Shown piece after piece: positions 44,140 through 54,169 of a stretch of 64,000 bases of DNA; the first letter of the stretch is position 1; every line of letters begins with the position of its first letter. The notes under the pieces are model-generated. The model was not told the DNA's origin, searched no databases, and worked only from the letters and a program-made list of their open reading frames with translations. This DNA comes from Lithobates sylvaticus (taxonomy: Eukaryota; Chordata; Amphibia; Anura; Ranidae). A program made the translations under genes and the position numbers. The DNA is taken from contig CM053026.1 of assembly GCA_028564925.1 (NCBI GenBank), forward strand, positions 128,427,150 to 128,491,149, given 5' to 3'.

Positions 44140-46080
44140 TGTTAAAAGCTTTCAGTCAGGAGAAGGGTACAACAAAAATCTCTAAGGCATTAGATATAGC
44201 ATAAACACAGTGAAGACTGTCATCATCAAGTGGAGAAAATATGGCACAACAGTGACATTACCAAGAACTGGACGTCCCTCCAAAATTGATGAAAAGACGA
44301 GAACAACCACTCGCCAATACCACACAACTCATACCACAAATCGCTAGTGATGCATATGATCAACGCAGCAAAATAGTGTATCCCCCTATTCTGGAACTCA
44401 GTCCAAACACCCACGCTCACAGAATGGTTTCTCAGAATCGGCAAAGTAGCTGAAATGGAACAACTCATCCACATTGCACGGGACACTCCCACGAAATTTA
44501 GCAACAAGTGGGCCTGTTGGTTACACTATCAGACAACATCTGAATACAGTAGCATAATGAATCCATCTAGTTCAACAACAACCTAAATTGTGATAAACCT
44601 AATTTATCACATTCTGTATTTCACCTTTCTCCTTTCCTCTTCCTGACACCCCTTCCCCTCTTGAGATAGCAATTTACCCACATGTATTTCTTCTTTAGGC
44701 TGGAACTCCCCCACCAAACGTAAATAGCCGCGGGAAGTCAGAGATATTCCCCATCCCTTCCTCCCTTCCCTTCCCCTATACATCCCCCCACCCATCCCCC
44801 CCTTCCCCCCCATCCCCCCCTTCCCCCCCTTCCCACCATTCCCTCATCCCATCAACATCTCACCCTACCCCTTCCAAATCCCCCACCTACATACCTCCAA
44901 ACTAACACCATTTATCTAAACTACCTAATGCTAACCCATCCCCCCCATTTATAAGGTCCTGGACCAAGAAATATCTCTCTCCACTTTATTTCTGACCACC
45001 CTCGCAACCACACGAGAGTATGCTACACAGATACCCCACGTCCGTCTGAACCCCTCTCCATAACAAACCAAGCCCCTATCACACCACCTTCAGTCCTTTT
45101 GCTAAGCCTCGGTTCTCTGCTACTTTCAACATGCCTAGATTAACAGGTTAGGGCACAATCGCAAATCCCTCTCTACGCATGTTATAACCTAGTAGTATAC
45201 GCTGTTATATACTGTGATAGTCTTTGGCCTTGTTAACCCCCATTGTATACCTGTTGTTCAAAATACTTGTCAATGCCTCTTATTTTTCAATAAAATAATT
45301 TTTTTTACAAAAAAAAAAAAAGAAAAGACGAGAAGAAAACTGGTCAGGGAGGCTGCCAAGAGGCCTACAGCAACATTAAAAGAGCTACAGGAATATTTGG
45401 CAAGTACTGGTGTGGTACATGTGACAACAATCTCCGTCTTTTTCACATGTCTGGGCTATGGGGTAGAGTGGCAAGCCTTTTCTTACAAATAAATACATCC
45501 AAGCCCAGCTAAATTTTACAAAAACACACCTAAAGTCTCCCAAAGACATGTATAAGATATATTTGGAGCAAAAACAATACTGCACATCACCAAAAGAACA
45601 CCAATCCGACAGTGAAGCATGTTGGTGGCAGCACCATGCTTTGGGGCTGTTTTTCTTCAGCTGGACCAGGGGCCTTAGTCAAGGTAGAGGGAATTATGAA
45701 CAGTTCCAAATGCCAGTCAATATTTTGTTTACAAAACCTTCAGGCTTCTGCTAGAAAGTTAAACATGAAGAGGAACTTCATCTTTCAGCATGACAACAAC
45801 CCAAAGCATATATCCAAATAAATAAAGAAATGGCTTCACCAGAAGATGATTAAAGTTTTGAAATGGCCTGGCCAGAGCCCAGACCTGAATCAGAATAAAA
45901 ATCTGTAGGGTGATCTGAAGAGGACTGTGCACAGGAGATGCCCTCACAATCTGACAGATTTGGAGTGTTTTTGCAAAGAAGAGTGGGCAAATATTGCCAA
46001 GTCAAGATGTGTCATGCTGATGGACTCATACCCCAAAAGACTGAGTGTTGTAATGAAATCAAAAGGTGCTTCAACAAAGT
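44140..46080 (+). pseudogene. Tc1-like transposase split by a LINE
   Basis: The N-terminal part (about 44140-44303) and the remainder (45335-46080) lie on either side of the LINE. Recognisable blocks are GGSTMLWGCFSSAGPGAL near 45625, FIFQHDNNPKHISK near 45780 (second catalytic D) and a WPGQSPDLNQNKN-type stretch near 45868, where the third acidic residue is not kept. Many stops and frame changes. Usual family length is about 340 residues. Confidence 0.75.
44304..45321 (+). mobile_element. 5'-truncated L1 with 13-bp target duplication
   Basis: GAAAAGACGAGAA is duplicated exactly at 44291-44303 and 45322-45334. The left part encodes the L1 ORF2 C-terminus, EWFLRIGKVAEMEQLIHIAR (44422) then NKWACWLHYQTTS, with a stop at 44584. 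The 3' untranslated part is C-rich (44740-44840) and ends CAATAAAATAATT plus polyA. This is classic target-primed integration, fairly young judging from the perfect duplication. Confidence 0.9.
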
Positions 46081-46345
46081 ATTAGTTTAAGGATGTGCAC
46101 ACAAATCCAACTGTATTATTTTATTTTTAATTCCTCCATCTAAAATATTTTAGTTTGTTGTTCAAATGAGTTGTACAGTTTATAGGTCACATTAAAGGTG
46201 AAAAAAGTTTTGAAATGATTTATCTTTGTCTCATTTTTTTACATCACAGAAACATGACATTTTAACGGGTGTATAGACTTTTTATATCCACTGTACTTTT
46301 GCTATTAGACGTCCCTCATTGCCATCTCAAAAAGTTGGGAGGTAT

Positions 46346-47683
46346 GGTGTCCGTCTTATTGACAGACATATTCGAGACACGCCCTCCAGCAGCTCCATCA
46401 GCAGGACAATAATCTTTTTAGAATAAGCGGGGTTGGAGCCAGTCCAGGGGTAGCTAACCACATATCCAGTATCTTTTCAAATCGTGTAGGGCATTGCCTG
46501 TGCTGAAATACATGCTTCTCTCTAGACAGCGTAGTGTTAATCCCAAGTAGGGGGATGTAGTGATAACCATTTTTGTGCCACTAACTTCCTTGCTTGAAAG
46601 AGGACTCTTACGATCGGCATATAATTATTGTCAGGCAAAGCAGTTTTGTCTAAAATGCTTAACAGGCAAATACTGGGATCTGTTGCCAAATTTACCTAAA
46701 ACAACTATACTCTACTTTTTCTGCTGTCCTCTAAGATGTCTGACATGGCCTGAACATTTTCCTGAAATTATAAATCTCCTTCAGGTTTAGCATCTATGAG
46801 AACATAGACAAAAAAAAAATTCAAAAGTCACACATGATATTAAAAGTAGGGCAAGTTTAGTTTTTTCCCTAGGATGCTTATATAATTAACAGTTTCATGA
46901 GGTGGAGTCTCTAAAGCAGTTCTTAGAACAGTAGAACGAGTACAAGCAAACAGTCCATTTTTTGTTCACATTAAATCCATCCTATTACTCATTCTGGAAA
47001 ATTGTTTGTAGTGCACATTTTGGTAAAACTTTTATTTTTCCTCAGTCTAGGCATTATCTCATACTTAATTCACATGGGCATACAGCGTAGTTTCCAAGCA
47101 GAGAAAAGAAAAAAAAATATCCTTGCTAACAATTCTCCTTAACCCCTAATATGCCTGAAGTGGGGCATAGAGGAAAGGGGAAATGCACTGTACTGATAAG
47201 ATTCTGTTACAAATGTGTAAACATGGATGTTTTCCAGTTTGATATATGCATAAAGCATATGTGAGAAGCTACTCGCCAAAATAAGCTATGCACGTATCAT
47301 GTGGAAGTTGGACTTTTTTTTTTTAACACGGAAACTTTTACATATTTGCTTATCCGAAATCACAGTTTGTGTGACAATGTGTCAATTTAGTATTTTTTCC
47401 TTAAAGTTTACACACTCAGCAGAGACTGACATTTATATTTAAAGTGACCCTGTCAACAAAGAGTGACTTTGACTGAATAGTTAACCTGTAAGAAACTAGT
47501 CTTATTTTAATAATTTCGAATTAACTTCTGGACCCCTACATGTAGGTCGTCAGAGGGCCTCTGCTTTTAATGTCTGTTCTGTGCAGTCTCCTCTCTGTGT
47601 GAAAGAAAATAAGGAGCTTACATTGAATGTGACCAAGAGGACCTGATTTAAATATTCACACGGGTAAACCAGAAAATTAGACC
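46346..47683. other. No gene recognised
   Basis: AT-rich. No coding pattern or repeat I can name. Confidence 0.45.
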
Positions 47684-47975
47684 AGCCTTTTTCAACCAGG
47701 CTGTCTTCAGGTTTCCACAGGGATGCCTTGGCAAAATGCCTAAAAAAATTACCAAAAATAGAAGACAAGCCGACAGGTGGATGAAGCATGAGTTGTATTT
47801 ATATAAAGCCACAAGTTTGTATTGTGCACCATTACAACAGTCTCACCTCTAATGTTGGCTGTCCTATTGTATGTGCATGGATGTTGCTGTGATATGAACC
47901 TATTTGTTTACTTTTTTTACATTTTAAAATTGGGTGACTTGAGATATTGCATCTTAAGGGTGCCTTGACTGAATT
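47684..47975. repeat. hAT-like MITE fragment
   Basis: CAGCCTTTTTCAACCAGGCTG at the left is a terminus common in hAT-type MITEs. GGGTGCCTTGACTGAATTTT near 47958 is a decayed right end. Target duplication not identified. Confidence 0.4.
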
Positions 47976-47983
47976 TTTTTTAA

Positions 47984-48480
47984 AGTGGTTGTAAACCTCA
48001 GACATGAACAAAGCATATCCCTCTTTAGCATGTATTTGCCTTAATTAAGAGGACTAGGTGTCACTTTTTTGTCCTGCTTTGTTCCTCTGGTTTCTGCATG
48101 AATCACTTGACAAGTATTCCTGACACCAAGAGAAAAATTGTGACAGGAGAGGTACTTCCATCTGATTGACAGCCCCAGCTCTGTTCCTGTGTGGAGGGGG
48201 GGTGTGTCCCTTCCTTCCAATCAGCTGTCAGAGCTCACCCCACTGAGCTCTGCAGAGTGTAACTTCAGCTCTCCGTCCCCTTTTTCTGAACTCTTAGAAA
48301 AGCTTTATTCCTCTAACGCAGACCATGATGACAGGTTCTTCATGTAGTTATGTTGAAATGTCTCAGCACTGTATATAAGCACTTTACCTGACATGGCAGG
48401 GATGTAGTAATCCCATACTGTGCAGTTCTCCTGCTGTGTTTGTAGCATATTAAAGCAGTTATTTTTTCCATGTGTAGGTA
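47984..48480. repeat. TTAA MITE (AAGTGGTTGTAAACC), right end lost
   Basis: Begins after TTAA (47980-47983) with AGTGGTTGTAAACCTCA. The interior TGACAGCCCCAGCTCTG and TCAGCTGTCAGAGCTCAC pieces can pair. It shares its terminus with the complete copy at 49763-50105; no matching right end is visible. Confidence 0.55.
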
Positions 48481-49758
48481 ATATATGGAGGGTCTCCCCT
48501 AGGGGTTACACTCCTGCTGCATTCCTAGAAGTTTCCTTCTTTACTGGGTGGGCTTGAAGGTAAAATCGTTAAAATAATCCCACTTATTGGCTTGAGAACG
48601 GTTCCTTCCTTCTTGGTGGGCGGTAATTAGCGCTGGTTCAGTATATTGTAAGTGAAGAACTCATTGTTTCTGGGATAATATTTGGAAAGCAAAAAGATCA
48701 TCATAAGTGCTTGGTGTATTCACATATAACACATTGTTCCTGTTTATTGGTACATGTTGATTTTACATCTGCCATTAAAGGTTAGACAATCTGAATATAA
48801 CTGAAGACACAGCATATCAAAGACTGTTTGTGTTTCCTAAAACTAGAATTTTTTTGCGTCAAACAAAAAAAACAAAAAAAAAACTTCACATGCATGATGG
48901 TTCATACCTAAGGCCTTTCTTTACTGAATTCTATCTGTGCAGGTATGAAGTGGCAAATAATATAAAAACTCTTCTTCTATGATGAAAAGTGAACATTCCC
49001 AACTCTGAGCCTGCAAGCTGTGTTGTCTATCAACATAAGGATATGTAGGAGCATGTACAACCACAAAGTCTCTGCGATTTTAGGAACATTGCACATTTGT
49101 ATATTAGCTGTGTGGATTACTAGATGTGTTATATTTAATAATTTCAGGTTCTTATTTTAAAATATTTTACTTTTTAATAAGGCTTATTTGATTGGAATAG
49201 ATTTTTTTGGTAAATTCACCCAGTGCAAAAAGTGTTGACGTTGATTTCAATGCCTTTCTTTTGCTAACAAAAGTTTTTATTATAGACATATTATTAAATA
49301 AACTCCAGAAGCTGACCCCTTGTTTTTAAGGTGCTTGTACGATGTACAGTAACTAGCGGTTGTGAAAGCAAAATCTACTTATAACCCCACAGCCCAGCAA
49401 TATTTGCAAAGATTCCATGTTAAAAGAAGTACACACAACCAATGGCTGTTCCTATGTTGTGTTAGAGTTGTTATCAAAGGAATCCACAGCAGTGCTATGG
49501 AACTAAATAAGCATGGCACTGTCGGAGGAACTCCTTGTAGCTTTTATTGCAATAAATGGTTCTACCCTGCTTTCGGTAATTTGACTATATTATTCAGCTT
49601 TGTAAAGAGCATTCTAACAATAAAGTATGGATTTAAATAATGCAGTTTGCTCCCCTTTGAGACCCACATACAAGTAGTGGTATTTGTTTCAAGCCTGTAA
49701 ACTCTTATGCAGTGACAGCCCCTGAATCAGCCCCCTCTTACTGAGTGGAAGCAATAAC
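48481..49758. other. No gene recognised
   Basis: AT-rich. The frame at 49362-49640 has no recognised domain and no supporting signals. Confidence 0.45.
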
Positions 49759-49762
49759 TTAA

Positions 49763-50105
49763 AGTGGTTGTAAACACTTACATATACCCACTGAAGTAAC
49801 TAGCCTTGGGTGATACACAGAGATGAAACAAATCCTTCTATATAAGTTGTGCATGTTTACCTGCAACATCCTCTCCTCTACAGCCTTCTAAAGCACACAT
49901 TATACATAGCATTCCTTAGCTCCAGCAGGCAGGGGGCGGAGATCTGATGTCACACACTGCACAAAATAGAGTAGGAAGCTGAGTGTAATCTGAGACCTCA
50001 GTGGAAGGCAGACAGAGCAGACAAAAATTACAGTAAGTGGTTTGGATCAAGGCAGGTACATGCTATCAAAGGTTATGCTTTATATTTCAGAGGTTTACAA
50101 CCACT
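49763..50105. mobile_element. 343-bp TTAA MITE, complete
   Basis: AAGTGGTTGTAAACACTTAC and GAGGTTTACAACCACTT-type ends are inverted, with TTAA at 49759-49762 and 50106-50109. The target site and lack of coding sequence fit a piggyBac-type non-autonomous element. Confidence 0.8.
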
Positions 50106-50149
50106 TTAATAGTATACTTTGTATGAAGAAATTTATATATGCCTGCTAA

Positions 50150-52020
50150 GGTATACCTGGGAGATTTGAATTGATAAACTTGACTTGAGTGAGATATTCA
50201 ACTGTAGGTCATAACAGAATGGCACAATCATAAAACAAAACATGGCAAAAGTAAACAAATCAAATGACCCCTGTTCAGAAGTCTGCATACCCTTCATTCT
50301 TATTACTGTGTATTGCTCCCTTTAGCATCAATGACAGTGTGCAGTATTTCGTAATAGTTGTCTATAAGGCCCTGAATTGTTGCAGGTGGTATAGCTGCCC
50401 ATTCGTTTTGCCAAAATGCCTCCAGGTCATGCAAAGTCTTTGGCCTTCATGCATGAACCGCACATTTGAGAGCTCCCCAGAGTGTCTCGATGATATTAAG
50501 GTCAGGAGACTGTGATGGCCACTCCAGAACCTTCATCTTTTTCTGCTGTAAACACTGGAGGGTCAACTTGGCCTTGTGCTTAGGGTCATTGTCACGCTGG
50601 AAAGTCCAGGAGCGTCTTATGCGCAGCTTTCTTGCAGAAGAATGCAAATTGTCTGCAAGTATTTTCTGATAACATGCTGCATTCATCTTACCATGAATTT
50701 TCACAAGATTCCCATGCCTTTAGTGCTCACACACCCCCAAAACACACACCCCCAAAACATCAGTAAGACACCACTGTGCTTCACAGTGGAGATGGTATTC
50801 TTGTCGCTATAGGCCTTGTTGAACTCTCTCTAAACATATCGCTTATGGTTGTGACCATAAAGCTCTATTTTGGTCTCGTCACTCCAGATTACAGTGTGCC
50901 AGAAGCTGTGAGGCGTGTCAAGGTGTCGTCAGGCATATTGTAACCAGCTTTTTTGTGGCATTGGCGCAGTAAAGGATTCTTTCTGTCAACTCAACCGCTG
51001 CAGCTCATTTTTGTTCAAGTATCTTCGTATTGTGCCCCTTGAAACAACCACACCATCTTTTTCCAGAGCACCCTGTATTTCTTCTGAGGTTAACTGTGGG
51101 GTTTTCTTTGTATCCCGAATAATTCTTCTGGCTGTTGTGCCAGTCTTTCTTGGTCTACCTGACCTTGTTATCGAGAGATCCCTGCATTTACACTTCTTAA
51201 TATATGATTGACCAGTACTGACTGGCATATTCAGGATATTTTTTATATCCTTTTTCCATCTTTTTCCTTGACCTTTTTATATAGGCTCACTCTGCAAAAA
51301 GGAGGACCTCTTGTGGACAGCATGGGAAGATAATCTTGAGTATCGCATTCTGGCTAGACAGGATCTAATTAACCTAACGGCATGTAGTCACTTCAAGGAT
51401 AGGCAAATTTTCAATCTGCGCATAAATGCCATGATCAGGAGTTTATAAACATTGATCAGACAGGTGATGCTATTAAAGGTAACCTCACTTTACAACCAAA
51501 AATGTAAATGTATTTTATTCTTAAATCATAAGTTTGAATTATTACTTGCCGAATCCTCTGCTGAAGAAAAGCATCCCCACAACATGATGCTGCCACCGGG
51601 GACTGAAAACCATCTCTTGAAGACCAGGAATGCCTATATCTCAGAATGGCTGTTTCTTTCATTTTCCTTGCATGTGCCAGGCCGAATTGAATGGTACCCG
51701 GGCCTCGGGCCTGTGAATGGCTTAGGATCAAGCCTGGGCAAGCTTATTTCCAAAGTAGGTAATGGTCAGCTAGGGTCCTTCCTCTGTATATATAATATAA
51801 GCACACACTGAGTCCTCTTCTACTCCTGTATTCCAATTTAAAAAGCCACAGATGTATACAATTAACCTTTAATTGTCATTTTAACCTGTGTGTGTACCAA
51901 GGCCAAACATTCCAGGGGATGTAAACTTTTGATCAAGGCCATTTGGGTGATTTCTGATATCATTATGATTTAAAAAGTAGCCAAACAAGAATGTGATAAT
52001 AAATGGCTTCATATGATTTC
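50150..52020 (-). mobile_element. Tc1-like element, degraded
   Basis: Transposase fragments run on the minus strand. The right flank TTTTGATCAAGGCCATTTGGG (51927) belongs to an end region of a Tc1 family I recognise from vertebrates. About 51290-51850 holds unrelated sequence, including a small piece of another Tc1 transposase ([10 protein letters not shown], minus, near 51567-51597), so the 5' part is rearranged. Borders are approximate. Confidence 0.65.
50447..51228 (-). pseudogene. Tc1-like transposase fragments
   Basis: 51228-50986 reads CKCRDLSITRSGRPRKTGTT and RKTGTTARRIIRDTKKTPQL, the GRPRK hook and second helix-turn-helix, ending with GTIRRYLNKNELQ. 50704-50447 reads RSWTFQRDNDPKHKAKLTL (second catalytic D) and [19 protein letters not shown] (third acidic residue kept). 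The block with the first D lies between them and is broken. Confidence 0.75.
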
Positions 52021-52025
52021 TATCT

Positions 52026-52130
52026 TTAACTTGTTGCCACCCGACCACTGTCAAATAACGGCAGGGTGGTGCGGCTTTTGTTCTGGGACGCCATCATATG
52101 ACGGCTTCCCAGAATGGCCACTCTCGCGGC
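52026..52130 (+). repeat. Ranid repeat end (TTAACTTGTTGCCACCCG)
   Basis: Opens CTTGTTGCCACCCGACCACTG after TTAA at 52026-52029. The stretch GGCTTTTGTTCTGGGACGCC with CATATGACGGCTTCCCAGAA can form an imperfect hairpin. The other end is lost where L1-like 3' sequence begins. Confidence 0.45.
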
Positions 52131-52134
52131 CCGA

Positions 52135-52345
52135 AGCTTGGGCTGAGGCTGCTCTTACCATAGTAATTGTTGGGCTTTGCCATTGTACCGCATTCAGGGT
52201 AAATTTTCCTTTACATTACAACCTATCTTGATGCATTCTCAGTATTCAACCAGCGCAGACTTGATGTGATAACTTGCTGTATATTAGCAATGCATAACTG
52301 TAATGTTAACCGTGGAACCCTCAATAAAATTAAATTGAAAAAATG
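52135..52345 (+). mobile_element. L1-like 3' end
   Basis: Non-coding sequence ending CCTCAATAAAATTAAATTG plus A-rich tail, the 3' end style of L1 elements here. Only about 200 bp remain. Confidence 0.5.
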
Positions 52346-53201
52346 AAATTTGTTTCTAATAATAATAGGGAAATAATTTAGTTACATGAAGCAATAGTTC
52401 ATCTTTAAGAAAACAGCTAGTCTGCAATTACAGTTTACAGTGCTTTCTGCCAGTACACAATTCTGCTGTTCTTGGCACCAAATCTCGCCTTGCTTTCCAC
52501 GTTTTGCCAGTAAATAGTATAAGCTACTGTATTTTCATGACAATATAACACTCAGTTACCGAGGTTCCACACCACACCTATGAGCGTCATGGCTACTCTT
52601 GCACAATTTCCCCTGAGAATATAGTGGCTCAGAATTAAAAAAAAGTCAAGCGCACTTCACTGACTGATTAAGGAACTAAGAAATCTTAATGTTTTCCAGA
52701 CTAAAATCTGTTAGAATAATAGTTTTACTGTGCGACTAGCAGAAAGTCAGCATTGCTCAGAGGCACAATGATTGTTTGTTTATATAACTTGCAAGTCGCT
52801 TTGTGAAAACCAGTACCGGATTCAGAAGATTTTTACAAAAAAAATTATAATTTGTAGCCATTTTCATTATTGTTATTGCTGGGAAAGACTTGGTCTTACA
52901 GAAAGAGTTTTTTTTTTAATTTAAATAAAATCGGTTACCTATACTATTCCATCACTTGTATAAACAAAAGCGTTATGTTAGCTCAAAGCTAAACTCCAGG
53001 CACATATTAAAAAAACACATATCAATGCAGCTCTGTAAATATAAATTGCAAACAGTATAGGTAAACAAGTTTGACTTATTATCTTGCAGTATAGCAGAGA
53101 GCAGAGACCAGGAAGGAAGCAGCACACGGTCAGGCGTGCTGCATTACAAAGAACGAGAGGAGGCAAGAGAGATGAGGAGGTTGGAGTGGGAAGGAGACCT
53201 G
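52346..53201. other. No gene recognised
   Basis: AT-rich. No identifiable element. Confidence 0.45.
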
Positions 53202-53463
53202 TAAGGCCTTGTTCACACGGGTGTACTAAAGCATACACCTGTGTGGAGGGCTGTGTTTACCCGCATGGGATACACAGGTGCCCCGTGCATCCACATGCAG
53301 GCAGTCCCATTCATGTCAATTAGGACTCATCCACTATGTCCCAATCGACATGAATGAGACTACCTGCACACAGATGCATGGAACACCTGTGCATCCTGTA
53401 AGGCCAAACACGCCCCTTTACACAGGTGTACACTTTAGTATGCCATTGTAAAGGAGGCCTAAA
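53202..53463. mobile_element. MITE with AAGGCCTTGTTCACACGGG end
   Basis: TAAGGCCTTGTTCACACGGG opens it and AAAGGAGGCCTAA closes it. Internal inverted pairs include ATGTCAATTAGGACTCAT and GTCCCAATCGACAT. Related by its terminus to 24806-25171. Confidence 0.6.
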
Positions 53464-54169
53464 GCTGGCTGTACATAGAAGAGTAATAGTAGATTTTCAT
53501 TTGAAATTATTCCTTTCAAAAACATTTGATTTTCTAATGGTTAGTGAGGTCAGATCGCTGTTATTATTTGACCGCAGCAAAAAAAAAAAAATCCAAAGGA
53601 GAGGGATGGAAAACTTTTTTCAAACTAATATCTAATGTGGTTTTCGTTTAAGAAATTGCATTTATTCCCAAGTCAAAGGTTAAAAGCAAACAAAATTTTG
53701 AAGTATTTTCAAATGACATTTGTTCAGTCATCAAATGTACAAAGAATGTTTGTCATTTCAGAAATCGGTTGATCTGAGGCAGGGAATATATCTATGTCCA
53801 GGGGTTGGATCAGGAGCTGGCAGTGAGAATGAGGCATTGAGTTGGATAGATGCAGCTTCATCCCGCTGAGGCTTCAATTTAGCCGGGCTAGCTGTTGAGG
53901 GAGAGGCAGGAGGAGACAACTCACCGTCTGTCGCTGTTGGAGAGGAGAAAAGCAGTTGCAATATCAACTTGCGCGCTTACAATTTATCCAAAACACGGCG
54001 GCAAGGCTGATAACAGGAAAAAAAACCTGGTAATCCATCTCCCCTTCCCTGAGGAGCCTACATTGGCTAACCATAAAGAATCGCGTCACATTCAAGACCC
54101 TCTGCCTCACCCACAAATGTACCCATGGAGACGCTCCTCAATACCTTCTGAGAAAAAAAAACACTACAC

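Larger units (their letters stand above)
44004..46293 (+). mobile_element. Tc1-like element carrying a LINE
   Basis: The right end AGTCTATACACCCG-type inverse (GGGTGTATAGACTTTTTATATCCACTG) stops at 46293 before TA. ACCTATAAACTGTAAAACTC at 44012 pairs with GAGTTGTACAGTTTATAGGT at about 46168, so the left inverted end is cut at the TTAA at 44004. The transposase is broken and carries a 1-kb LINE at 44304-45321. Confidence 0.8.
40856..46345. mobile_element. MITE split by a cluster of nested insertions
   Basis: CATAGCTCCCAACTACCCCT (40859) and AAAGTTGGGAGGTATG (about 46329-46344) are the two inverted ends of a known type of vertebrate MITE with GTCCCT/AGGGAC-rich flanks (GAGGGACTGTCCCTGATTT near 40880, GTCCCTCATTGCC near 46311). 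Everything between 41093 and 46293 is later insertion: a LINE with a MITE inside, two Tc1 elements, a ranid repeat piece and a second LINE. Confidence 0.65.
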
